From NCBI GenBank assembly GCA_963710165.1, contig CAVPYZ010000004.1, forward strand, positions 806,001 to 870,000: 64,000 bases of DNA, written 5' to 3'. Of this stretch, positions 35,371-43,953 are shown one piece after another (position 1 is the stretch's first letter; each line of letters begins with the position of its first letter). Source of the DNA: JACKIP01 sp963710165 (GTDB taxonomy: Bacteria; Pseudomonadota; Alphaproteobacteria; Micavibrionales; Micavibrionaceae). The notes under the pieces were generated by a model. The model searched no databases and had not been told where the DNA came from. It saw only the letters and a list, made by a program, of their open reading frames with translations. The translations under genes and the position numbers were made by a program.

Positions 35371-35453
35371 ATTATTATTTTATATGTTTTTAGCGGATTG
35401 TCATTCGTTGAATTGGAATAATCAATCTTTGTTTCACAGGTGTTTGTAAAGAT

Positions 35454-36638
35454 TTAAGTTGTCAGACCGATCAGGCTTTTTGCAAATTCTTTGGCGTGGA
35501 AGGGTTGTAAATCCTCGGCAGTTTCACCTACACCAACCGCATAAATGGGAAGTTCGAATTTATCAGCCAGTGCCACAACAATGCCGCCACGTGCAGAGCC
35601 GTCAAGTTTTGTGACAACCAATCCGGAAATATTGACCATATCCTTAAATGTCTCAACTTGTGCAATCGCGTTTTGCCCCGTTGTCGCATCCAGAACCAAA
35701 AGGCATTCATGTGGCAAAGTATCGCCGTGTTTTTTAAGAACGCGGTGCATCTTCCCAAGCTCTTCCATCAAATTGGCCTTATTATGTAGGCGTCCCGCGG
35801 TATCTATCATTAAGATATCAGTTTGATCTTTTTTGGCTTTTTCATAGGCTTCATAGGCAACGGCGGCGGCGTCTGCGCCCAAATCCTTACCATAGAAATT
35901 TGTGTGGGTGCGATCCGCCCAGATTTGAAGTTGTTCAACGGCGGCGGCGCGGAAAGTATCCCCCGCGGCTAGCATAACGCTCTGTTTGTCCTTCATATGA
36001 AAGTTTTGGGCCAGTTTACCGATGGTCGTTGTTTTCCCGACACCGTTCACACCGCATACCAGAATAGTAAAAGGTCCGCTTTCCGGCGGCGTAATAAAAA
36101 GCGGTTTTGCCACAGGTTCCAAAATTTTGGCAATGGAATCGGCAAGGGCTTCTTTAATCTCTGCCTCGTCAATATCTTTACCAAAACGATCGTGGGAGAA
36201 ATCCGCAATTACTTTAGCAGCCGTGGAGGGGCCAAGATCGGCGGCGATGAGGACATCTTCCAATTCGTCTAACGTCTCTTGATCCAATTTTTTCTTGGTC
36301 AAAAGATCCGTAATGCCGGTTGAGATTTTTGTGGAAGATTTGGTCAGCCCCGTTGTAAGGCGAGAGAACCAGCCGCCTTCCTCAGAATCGTCCTTAAATT
36401 CTTCTTTTTCTTTAATATCGTCCAGTTTGGTATGTACAGGTTCGGGCGTCAGTTTTATATCCTGAATGTCAGGCTCATGCTCTTCTTCAAGATCATGCAG
36501 CGTTTCGACGCGGTCAATACTGTTTGCGGCGTCTTCATCGGGTTCAATCGCGGGTTCGCCCTTTGGGTGTATAACCTCTTGGCGTTGTTCTTCTTGTTCT
36601 TGTATTTCGATATTTTTCTTTTTGCGCCAGAAAACCAT
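35454..36638 (-). CDS. ftsY: Signal recognition particle receptor FtsY
   Basis: A 394-aa SRP GTPase. An acidic A domain of about 90 residues precedes the N domain and the G domain. G motifs: G1 GVNGVGKTTTIGKLA, the insertion DTFRAAAVEQLQIWADR, DTAGRLHNKANLMEELGKM for G3 and TKLDGSARGG for G4. FtsY docks ribosome-SRP complexes at the inner membrane for co-translational insertion. The usual alphaproteobacterial neighbours (mtaB/miaB-like genes) are not seen here. The DUF922-like gene lies 36 bp upstream on the same strand. Confidence 0.96.
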   Translation of the reverse strand: MVFWRKKKNIEIQEQEEQRQEVIHPKGEPAIEPDEDAANSIDRVETLHDLEEEHEPDIQDIKLTPEPVHTKLDDIKEKEEFKDDSEEGGWFSRLTTGLTKSSTKISTGITDLLTKKKLDQETLDELEDVLIAADLGPSTAAKVIADFSHDRFGKDIDEAEIKEALADSIAKILEPVAKPLFITPPESGPFTILVCGVNGVGKTTTIGKLAQNFHMKDKQSVMLAAGDTFRAAAVEQLQIWADRTHTNFYGKDLGADAAAVAYEAYEKAKKDQTDILMIDTAGRLHNKANLMEELGKMHRVLKKHGDTLPHECLLVLDATTGQNAIAQVETFKDMVNISGLVVTKLDGSARGGIVVALADKFELPIYAVGVGETAEDLQPFHAKEFAKSLIGLTT

Positions 36639-36674
36639 AACATCTCTTTCGGTTAAATTTGTAAGGACACTATA

Positions 36675-37457
36675 CTAACGTTTTTCTGCTTCGCAAAGGT
36701 CAATACTGTTATCAACGCGCTGATATTCTTCGGGCGTATCAATCAGGGCGTTTCGTGCGCGGCTATCTTGCCAGATGCTATCGTAATAAATCTCGATCAT
36801 GTCGCGTACGGAATCTTTTACTTTTGCAAATGTTTGATCAACTAATGAGCGGTCAACATAGCCGTGTTGTAACTCAATTTCACGCGCGATAACGGGCAAA
36901 TCTTTCTTGAGACGGTCAGAGTAGGTTTTAATGGCGAACACGTTGGCGGTATGGTGCTTCCATTCATGCTTCATGACTTCTTCAAATTCGCATGACCCTT
37001 TAGGAATCTCGTTTGCAATAAAAATTTTGGTCGCATAGAACAGGTCGATGTTCACCTCGGTCAGATAAGGACAGTAATAAACGCCGTATTTATCAACGTT
37101 TTTTGCCTGCATTTTATAACTCATGGCGTAGGCATAACCGCCGGAGGCTAGTCCGCGAATACTAACATATTGCCCCATATGCTCGGCCACGCCGACGGAT
37201 TGTATGCCTTGTTTTTGTATCCATTCCACGGTCTTTTCGAATTGATCATCGGTCAAATCCTCGGTCGAGCGCGTGAAATCATATGTTGCCTCAGGCAAAT
37301 CAAGAATGATGTTTACTTTCAAAGGAGGTTTTTTAACGTGATCGCATGTGCGTTTTTGGGCATAGGCGGAGGTTGCAATACAAACGGACAAAACAAAAAC
37401 GCTGAAAAGATTCAGCGTTTTAAGGACGGTTATAATTGGTTGTTTTTGATCAGGCAC
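36675..37457 (-). CDS. Predicted secreted zinc protease, DUF922-like
   Basis: A 260-aa protein with an N-terminal signal or anchor (about 12-33, LNLFSVFVLSVCIATSAYA). HEWKH at 164-168 is an HExxH zinc-protease motif within SCEFEEVMKHEWKHH. The disposition matches DUF922-type predicted secreted Zn-dependent proteases, which share little beyond this motif. The start at 37457 overlaps the end of the Gln-rich gene by 8 bp, so the two are probably coupled. A periplasmic location is inferred. Confidence 0.6.
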   Translation of the reverse strand: MPDQKQPIITVLKTLNLFSVFVLSVCIATSAYAQKRTCDHVKKPPLKVNIILDLPEATYDFTRSTEDLTDDQFEKTVEWIQKQGIQSVGVAEHMGQYVSIRGLASGGYAYAMSYKMQAKNVDKYGVYYCPYLTEVNIDLFYATKIFIANEIPKGSCEFEEVMKHEWKHHTANVFAIKTYSDRLKKDLPVIAREIELQHGYVDRSLVDQTFAKVKDSVRDMIEIYYDSIWQDSRARNALIDTPEEYQRVDNSIDLCEAEKR

Positions 37458-37755
37458 TTATATCCAATAAACTGCCCCGTGGCGGTCTTTCATTTTCACC
37501 AATGTTAAGTTCCTGACGAAGCTGGGATAAGCTGAGTTCATACGAATTATTACGCCCGCCTGTTTGGGTATTTGTATTTTGTGTTTGCGCAGCAGATGTG
37601 CCGCTGCGACGTGTTTGCGCCGTTTCGGTATTTCTGGCGGTAACAGCTGTTTGCTCTTGTTGTTGGCGCTGATTAATCTGTTGCTGTTGTTGCTCCCCAC
37701 GTTGAAAGGGGGAGATAACATTTTGCTGTGCTAAATTCGTGACCTGTTGAACCAT
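37450..37755 (-). CDS. Gln-rich low-complexity small protein
   Basis: A 101-aa protein from ATG 37755, for which GAGG is correctly spaced; a TTG at 37767 is in frame upstream. Residues 15-40 are Gln-rich (QRGEQQQQQINQRQQQEQ) and 45-70 are Thr/Asn/Gln-rich. The C-terminus SLSQLRQELNIGENERPPRG is more ordered. No family recognised. Overlap with the DUF922-like gene implies cotranslation; it may be a disordered partner or regulator. Confidence 0.6.
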   Translation of the reverse strand: MVQQVTNLAQQNVISPFQRGEQQQQQINQRQQQEQTAVTARNTETAQTRRSGTSAAQTQNTNTQTGGRNNSYELSLSQLRQELNIGENERPPRGSLLDISA

Positions 37756-37974
37756 GTTTATCCTCAATAACTTTTATTATTATACTATAATATAGGCTTA
37801 TATTTAAGTTTTTCTTTATTATACTCGTAATTTTATTTGTTATATTATCAAGATAGATACATTTTTATTAAAATTAAGAATGTATTTATTTTAAATTTAC
37901 CCAATTGTAACTTTTCATCCCTAGAATAAAGATAAGAAAAATAAATAAGCACGAGTTACTTCGGGGTAAACTTA

Positions 37975-38586
37975 ATGATAATGAATATGCTAACAGGTGC
38001 GCACGCATCACTTATACCGTTAATTACGGGATTACATGATGAATGTGTGTGTGGGGACGATTATAATGTTTCAGAAATTATTTTGAAACTGGACGCGATT
38101 TTGGGGTACGAATCCGAAAGCTGGGTTCAAAATATGACGATTGATATGGTCATTGATTTTTTTGAAAGTCTGCCCGAAGACGTCTTGCTTGACGTGTCGC
38201 AAAATGTTGAGTTGCATGACGGCATTCCGCTAAGACTTTGTCTTTATATGATGGATAAAAACGTCAGTATCGCGCAGAACATGATTGAGAATACGGATGT
38301 GTTGGATACAACGGATTTGATTTATCGTATTCATTCCGGTCAGGTACAGGAAATGATTGCCGTGGCACGTCGCAAGCAATTATCGCCGGAGGTTTTAAAT
38401 GCCTTGATCGAAAGCGAGTCACCGGAAGTCTATATGGAACTGCTCAATAATCCGTGTATTCAGATACAGGTTGATGTCATCCGTCATTTAAGTGAGGTGA
38501 CACAACGCTCCCCCAAGATGGCGTGGTATATGGTTACGCAGCCATTGACAGATATTGATTTGCAAGATCGCGTTATGTCGTCTTAA
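37975..38586 (+). CDS. Helical-repeat protein, probably DUF2336
   Basis: A 203-aa, all-alpha soluble protein. Its pattern of short helical hairpins (DLIYRIHSGQVQEMIAVARR, LSPEVLNALIESESPEVYME, LLNNPCIQIQVDVIRHLSEV) resembles HEAT-like DUF2336 proteins, which are common in alphaproteobacteria and sometimes linked to signalling. No enzymatic residues seen. Several start codons (37975, 37981, 37984) are close together. It ends convergently with pgk, overlapping by 4 bp. Confidence 0.5.
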   Translation: MIMNMLTGAHASLIPLITGLHDECVCGDDYNVSEIILKLDAILGYESESWVQNMTIDMVIDFFESLPEDVLLDVSQNVELHDGIPLRLCLYMMDKNVSIAQNMIENTDVLDTTDLIYRIHSGQVQEMIAVARRKQLSPEVLNALIESESPEVYMELLNNPCIQIQVDVIRHLSEVTQRSPKMAWYMVTQPLTDIDLQDRVMSS

Positions 38587-39791
38587 GAAGTGCGCTGATA
38601 AGCATTTTCAAGAGCGGCAACGCCCGGAAGGGTTTTGCCCTCTAGCCATTCAAGAAACGCCCCCCCCGCAGTCGAGATGTAGGTAAAGTCATCAACGACA
38701 CCCGCATTATCAAGCGCGGAGACTGTATCACCGCCGCCCGCAACACTGATTAATTGACCGGATTTTGTGCGCTCCGCCACGGCTTTTGCCAGATCATTTG
38801 TACCGCGATCAAACGGTGTCACTTCAAACACACCCATTGGACCATTCCAAAGAACAGTTTTTGTTTCATCCAGTATTTTGGACAGATGTTCTATCGTTGC
38901 CGGGCCAATATCGACCGCTTCCATTTCGGCGGGGATATTTGTCGCATCCACAATTTCATGGGGGGCGTTTTTGCCGAAATCTTTCAAAATGATACGATCG
39001 GCAGGCAGGATAATTTCGCATCCATGCGCCTCGGCTGTTTTTGCAATTTCACGCGCTTCATCTGCCATGTCTTTCTCACAGAGAGATTGCCCGACTTCGA
39101 AACCGCGTGCGAACAGGAACGTATTTGCCATTCCGCCGCCAAGAACCAGTTTATCAACCTTCTTAACCAGATTATTCAGAAGGGCAAGTTTTGTAGAAAT
39201 CTTCGCCCCGCCAACAATCGCAACGACAGGTTTTTTGGGAGCTTCCAACGCGTTACTTAATGCATTAAGTTCCGTTTCCATTAAAGCTCCCGCCGCCGTA
39301 GGCAGAAAGTGTGTAATTGCTTCGGTTGATGCATGTGCACGGTGCGCAGCAGAAAACGCATCATTTATATACACATCGCCTAGTTTTGCCAGTTCTTCGG
39401 CAAATTTGGGGTCGTTCGCTTCTTCTCCCTTATGAAAGCGCAGGTTTTCGAGTAATACGGCGTCTCCGGCTTTGACAGCCTCAATGGCTTGTTGTGCGGG
39501 CGCGCCAATGCAATCTTTTGCAAAAGTAACATTTAACCCAAGGCGTTCTTGTAAAACAGGTGCCAGAAACTCTAAAGAATATTCGGAATTAACCTCGCCT
39601 TTTGGACGCCCGTAATGGGACATCATAACAATTTTCGCGTTGCGACTTTTCAAGATATTGATTGTTTCCTGAAGGCGGTCAATACGTGTGAAATCGGTAA
39701 CGTTTCCGTCCTTTGCAGGGACATTTAAATCGGCACGTAACAGAACAATTTTATTGTCCAGCTGTAAATTCTTTAATGTTTGGTAGGGCAT
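38583..39791 (-). CDS. pgk: Phosphoglycerate kinase
   Basis: A 402-aa glycolytic kinase. Signatures are LLRADLNVPAKDGNVTDFTR (about 18-37), MMSHYGRPKG, LLENLRFHKGEE, AIVGGAKISTKLALLNNLV, KTVLWNGPMGVFE and the C-terminal ISVAGGGDTVSAL. It transfers phosphate from 1,3-bisphosphoglycerate to ADP. The N-terminus overlaps the end of the SNase-fold gene by 41 bp on the same strand, an unusually long overlap. gap and fba, frequent partners, are not adjacent. Confidence 0.96.
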   Translation of the reverse strand: MPYQTLKNLQLDNKIVLLRADLNVPAKDGNVTDFTRIDRLQETINILKSRNAKIVMMSHYGRPKGEVNSEYSLEFLAPVLQERLGLNVTFAKDCIGAPAQQAIEAVKAGDAVLLENLRFHKGEEANDPKFAEELAKLGDVYINDAFSAAHRAHASTEAITHFLPTAAGALMETELNALSNALEAPKKPVVAIVGGAKISTKLALLNNLVKKVDKLVLGGGMANTFLFARGFEVGQSLCEKDMADEAREIAKTAEAHGCEIILPADRIILKDFGKNAPHEIVDATNIPAEMEAVDIGPATIEHLSKILDETKTVLWNGPMGVFEVTPFDRGTNDLAKAVAERTKSGQLISVAGGGDTVSALDNAGVVDDFTYISTAGGAFLEWLEGKTLPGVAALENAYQRTS

Positions 39792-40722
39792 TTTTTATTA
39801 TCTCCTTATCTGTGGGCGGCACGCTAAACTCTTGGATCATCGAGTCAGTTTTGGCGACGCTGTCATCAATAAACTCTATCCGTTCGGGATGGTCAACCTC
39901 TATATAGGGGCCGTTATATTCGTCCAGCCAACCACGGACACGAATTGTTTTTCCCTGCCATTCGACGGGGGTGCCGCCGTCTTTTGAAAACAGGCGACGT
40001 GATTCAGGTTTTATCGCGACGGTAAAGTCATTGCGCCAGTTTCGCCCAAAGTTCAGAAAAATCCGGTTACTTTTAATGGCGGTTTTTGTAATTTTTCCCT
40101 CGACGATCTGGAACCCCTCGGGCGCGTTTTCAACGTCTTCTAAATTTAAAATTTTATAGAGATCATTATTCCACAGATAGGGGGGAGGGGGATTTTCACC
40201 ATCTGTTTCTTTAGGAATATTTTCCCGCGCTATTTTTTCAAGCGACAGCATATCCTCTGCTAAAAAGCGGCTATCCATATCTGTGCGAACGCGGGCAAGT
40301 CCTTCTGCAATGAGGGCGCCTTGTGCCCATACATCATTATCGAATAAAGTAATATGTGCAATATGATGTCCCATGCGATTAACTTTTGTATCGCGCTGTT
40401 TTGGCGCTTGGTAAATATTTACCTTTTTATCTAGGAATAATGTCTCTATCAGGTTTTTCGCATTTAAGGAGAATTCACCCGGATCCCTTTGAAAAAAATC
40501 GGGAATATCTAATCCGGCAAGGTAGATAATACGGTTATCATCAAGTTGTAGGTGAAGGGCATCAATAACGCCTTTGACCGTTGCCATACCTGTTTTTTTC
40601 AGTTCCGTGGGGGAGGGCGTTAGGACAGGATAATTTTTTGTATCGGCTTTCTGACGATTTTGTGCGGAGAGGGGGGAGGTACCCATGACCAGAATAAGTA
40701 TAAAAATACCGAATAAACGCAT
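39751..40722 (-). CDS. Secreted SNase-fold protein, probably non-catalytic
   Basis: A 323-aa protein from ATG 40722, which gives a proper signal peptide (MRLFGIFILILVMGTSPLSA); ATG 40749 would bury it. An SNase-like OB-fold (about 45-165) has ATVKGVIDALHLQLDDNRII and YLAGLDIPDFF. In active nucleases the last segment reads R-L-x-GIDxPE, so the catalytic Arg and Glu appear to be Tyr and Asp here. A second OB-like domain (about 195-300, GKTIRVRGWLDEYNGPYIEV) follows. Probably a periplasmic binding protein. It overlaps pgk by 41 bp. Confidence 0.7.
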   Translation of the reverse strand: MRLFGIFILILVMGTSPLSAQNRQKADTKNYPVLTPSPTELKKTGMATVKGVIDALHLQLDDNRIIYLAGLDIPDFFQRDPGEFSLNAKNLIETLFLDKKVNIYQAPKQRDTKVNRMGHHIAHITLFDNDVWAQGALIAEGLARVRTDMDSRFLAEDMLSLEKIARENIPKETDGENPPPPYLWNNDLYKILNLEDVENAPEGFQIVEGKITKTAIKSNRIFLNFGRNWRNDFTVAIKPESRRLFSKDGGTPVEWQGKTIRVRGWLDEYNGPYIEVDHPERIEFIDDSVAKTDSMIQEFSVPPTDKEIIKNALPNIKEFTAGQ

Positions 40723-40809
40723 GATATGAGTTCTATAGGAACTTTCCATGTTATTGAAGTGTATTATCTATGAAATTGATTTTTTACTGAAAATGGTTAG
40801 ATTACTCCT

Positions 40810-42252
40810 ATGAAAAAAATATTCCCGCTGCTTTGTGCCTCCCTTTTAATTTTATCCGCATGTGCGACCAACCCCGCCACTGGGCGTAACCAGTTTACGG
40901 GATTATTGCCTGCGGCATCCGAAGAAAGCTTGGGCGCGCAAGAACATCAAAAGGTTCTTCAGCAATATGGCTTATATAAAGATCAGGGGCTGCAAGATTA
41001 TGTCACAGCTATCGGTAATAAAATGGTGCCCTATACGGAGCGCGGTGATGTCACGTACCGCTTTTATCTTCTGGATAGCGATACGGTCAATGCCTTTGCA
41101 TTGCCGGGCGGATTTGTATATGTGACGCGCGGTCTTTTGGCCTTAGCAAATAGTGAGGCCGAACTGGCGGCTGTGATCGGGCATGAAATTGGTCATGTAA
41201 CCGCCAGACATTCGGCAGAGCGTTATTCAAGAGGGGTTGTCACGCAGTTGGGAACGACAGTTCTGGGCGCGGTTTTGGAAAACCCAAATGCGGCGAAAGC
41301 AATTAATACAGGCGCGGATTTATATATTCGTTCCTATTCTCGCGGTCAAGAAAACGAAGCGGACGGTCTGGGCATTCGATATGTGGCCAGATCGGGGTAT
41401 GATCCGTTTGCTATGTCACGCTTTATGAACAGCATGCAAATGGAAAAAGAATTACAGACACAAATGACAGGTAAGCAAGCGCCGCCAGCATTTCTGTCAA
41501 CCCACCCCGATAGTGGCGACCGTGCCGTATTAACAGCGCAAACCGCAGGAACATATGCAACCAGTTCCGAAGTGATTGTGAATAGAGACGGTTATTTGCG
41601 CCGTATTCAGGGGATGACATATGGCGAATCCGCCAAAGAAGGATTTACACAGGGGCAGACATTCTTTCATCCGAATATAGGGTTTAAATATACGTCACCG
41701 CGCGGGTTCGAGATTCAGAATACATCAGAGGCGGTCATTTCAAAAGGGCCGGATAATACGGTCATCATTTTTGATTTTGGCAGCAGTAAGGAAGCATTTG
41801 ATCCGCAAAGTTATTTGCAAGGTGCGTGGATGAAACAAGAGCCGGTCGGGCAAGTTGAACGGATTACTGTAAACAACATGCGCGCAGCAACAGCCTTATA
41901 TGAAGGACGAGTTCAGGGTCGCCCGATGAATATTCGTCTGGTGGCAATTGAATGGAAACCCAATGTCTTTGCACGTTTTCAGATCGCTTATCCACCCAAT
42001 GCCTCCACCTCCCTTCAACAGGCATTGCGCGAGACAACATATAGCTTTGCACGTATGAGTGAGCGCGAGATTAAAAACGTGAAACTTGAACGTCTTGAAA
42101 TTGTTACTGCGCAGAGCGGGGACAGCGTTGCACGCCTTGCCGCGCGTCAGCCATTTGGTAAATGGAATGAAGCGCGTTTTCGTGTATTGAACGGTCTTGC
42201 CGCAAATGAAGGTGTTCAAGCCGGACAAAAATATAAAATTATTGTTCGTTGA
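40810..42252 (+). CDS. M48 family metalloprotease lipoprotein
   Basis: A 480-aa lipoprotein (signal LLCASLLILSAC, Cys18). The M48 zinc motif HEIGH lies at about 125-129 in AAVIGHEIGHVTARHS, and the third ligand is in SRGQENEADGLGIRY. It resembles BepA/YfgC-type periplasmic proteases that survey outer-membrane protein assembly. A C-terminal region (about 430-480, VTAQSGDSVARLAARQPFGK) looks LysM-like and may bind peptidoglycan instead of carrying BepA's TPR domain. It stands alone, with divergent expression from the SNase-fold gene. Confidence 0.9.
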   Translation: MKKIFPLLCASLLILSACATNPATGRNQFTGLLPAASEESLGAQEHQKVLQQYGLYKDQGLQDYVTAIGNKMVPYTERGDVTYRFYLLDSDTVNAFALPGGFVYVTRGLLALANSEAELAAVIGHEIGHVTARHSAERYSRGVVTQLGTTVLGAVLENPNAAKAINTGADLYIRSYSRGQENEADGLGIRYVARSGYDPFAMSRFMNSMQMEKELQTQMTGKQAPPAFLSTHPDSGDRAVLTAQTAGTYATSSEVIVNRDGYLRRIQGMTYGESAKEGFTQGQTFFHPNIGFKYTSPRGFEIQNTSEAVISKGPDNTVIIFDFGSSKEAFDPQSYLQGAWMKQEPVGQVERITVNNMRAATALYEGRVQGRPMNIRLVAIEWKPNVFARFQIAYPPNASTSLQQALRETTYSFARMSEREIKNVKLERLEIVTAQSGDSVARLAARQPFGKWNEARFRVLNGLAANEGVQAGQKYKIIVR

Positions 42253-42297
42253 AGTTAATCGATTGATTTCATAAAAACTTCTGTTTAGTTTAGCTGA

Positions 42298-43929
42298 ATG
42301 GCTTCTCTGGTCTTTCTTAACATCATTGCTGCGGTATGTCTTCTATTATGGGGGTTGCGTCATCTTAAAAACGGGATGATGAAGGGCTTCGGCGATATTG
42401 TGCGCCGTATGTTGCAATTTGGCACGACCAATCGTTTTCTGGCGGTTATATCGGGCGTTGTTGTCACGTTGATGGTTCAAAGCTCAACGGCGGCGATTTT
42501 GATTTTAGGGACATTTATATCGCAAGGCTTCGTATCCGTATCTTCGGGGATTGCTCTTGCGCTAGGCGCGGATCTGGGAACGGCGATTGTCGCGGCGGTT
42601 TTGTCGCTTGATCTGGGGCCATTGATGCCACTTCTTCTAATTTTTGGTTACGTGTTTTATGCGATAAAATCTAATCATTCCGTTCATAATATGGGACGGG
42701 TTTTAAGCGGACTGGGCTTAATGCTCCTATCGCTGAGTTGGATAAAAGACACAGCGGCGCCATTGTCACAATCGGAAATTCTACCTGTTATTTTTGAGCC
42801 GTTAGAAAGCGACCCGATTTTTGGTATTTTGCTGATCGCGCTGTTGACGTGGGTGTTTCATTCCTCCCTTGCGATGATATTATTGATTATCTCTTTATCA
42901 CTTGCTGATGTTATTGATTATGATTTCGCGCTTTATCTGGTTTTGGGGGCAAATATAGGTGGGGCGTTTCCCGCATTAACGGCTAGTTGGCACGATCGTG
43001 CGGCCTCACAAATTCCAATCGCCAATGCGTTAATACGGTTTACGGGCGCGGCGATTGCCTTTGCTTTTATTCCGCTTATTTCGGAATTACTTGTTCCGCT
43101 TTCTGGTGAAACGCCGTTTAAGGTTATTTTATTTCATCTGTTATTTAACGTGGGATTGTGCGTCTTGGCGTTACCGTTCGTGGGCTCTATCGCTGATTTG
43201 GTGCAATTTATCCGCCCCAATACAATGAATGCCGATGACCCCGCAAAGCCGCGCTATCTGGGGAAAGACACGATGGAAGCGCCGTCGATTGCGTTATCCA
43301 ATGCAAAGCGTGAAACATTGCGTCTGGCAGAAATGATGGAAGAGATGTTAGAGGAGACAATCCTGCCATTTGATCGCCGTGATCAGGCGATGATCAACCG
43401 TATTCAGGATCAGGATGATGTTGTGGATAATCTGTACGGCGCGATTAAAAAATATTTGGCGCAGTTATTATCGCATGAGGAACTGACAGAAGCGCAGGCA
43501 AATGAGGCGGTTCATATTTTGGCATTTGCGACAAATATCGAACATACGGGCGATGTCATTGATAAAAATCTGATGGCTTTGGCGGAGAAAAAGTATCGAC
43601 TTCAGCAGCAGTTTTCAGAAGAAGGGCTGATGGAAATCAAGAAATTTCACGCACTCGTTTTGGATAGTCATATTCAGGCGCAACAGGTTTTTATGAGCGG
43701 GGATCCCGTTCTGGCGCAAAAAATGCTGGATCAGAAGCGCAATGAAATTCGTGACGCCGAGGAAAGAGCGACAGAACGGCATATTAAACGCCTACGCGAC
43801 GGTGTGCCGGAAACGATGGGAACAACTTCCCTGCATCTTGATATTATCCGTGATTTCCGACGGATTAACACGTATGCCTGCTCAGTTGCATATGATGTTT
43901 TGAAAGAACATCAAGATGACGTAGACTAG
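42298..43929 (+). CDS. Na+/phosphate cotransporter with PhoU-like domain
   Basis: A 543-aa NptA/YjbB-type protein. Two repeated QSST-containing membrane halves are seen: VVVTLMVQSSTAAILILGTF near 55-75 and the paired HSSLAMILLIISLSLADVID near 190. The C-terminal region (about 335-540) is a cytoplasmic PhoU-like helical domain (AEMMEEMLEETILPFDRRDQ, DDVVDNLYGAIKKYL). The family imports inorganic phosphate with sodium. The ALDH7 gene follows after 24 bp on the same strand without obvious functional link. Confidence 0.9.
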   Translation: MASLVFLNIIAAVCLLLWGLRHLKNGMMKGFGDIVRRMLQFGTTNRFLAVISGVVVTLMVQSSTAAILILGTFISQGFVSVSSGIALALGADLGTAIVAAVLSLDLGPLMPLLLIFGYVFYAIKSNHSVHNMGRVLSGLGLMLLSLSWIKDTAAPLSQSEILPVIFEPLESDPIFGILLIALLTWVFHSSLAMILLIISLSLADVIDYDFALYLVLGANIGGAFPALTASWHDRAASQIPIANALIRFTGAAIAFAFIPLISELLVPLSGETPFKVILFHLLFNVGLCVLALPFVGSIADLVQFIRPNTMNADDPAKPRYLGKDTMEAPSIALSNAKRETLRLAEMMEEMLEETILPFDRRDQAMINRIQDQDDVVDNLYGAIKKYLAQLLSHEELTEAQANEAVHILAFATNIEHTGDVIDKNLMALAEKKYRLQQQFSEEGLMEIKKFHALVLDSHIQAQQVFMSGDPVLAQKMLDQKRNEIRDAEERATERHIKRLRDGVPETMGTTSLHLDIIRDFRRINTYACSVAYDVLKEHQDDVD

Positions 43930-43953
43930 ATCAGGAATAAAAAGGAGCGCGCC

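Noticed and set aside
38767..39435. 222-codon ORF antisense to pgk
   Set aside because: Lies wholly within pgk, whose translation shows full family motifs; the antisense product has Ser/Ala/Arg-rich shadow composition and no ribosome site.
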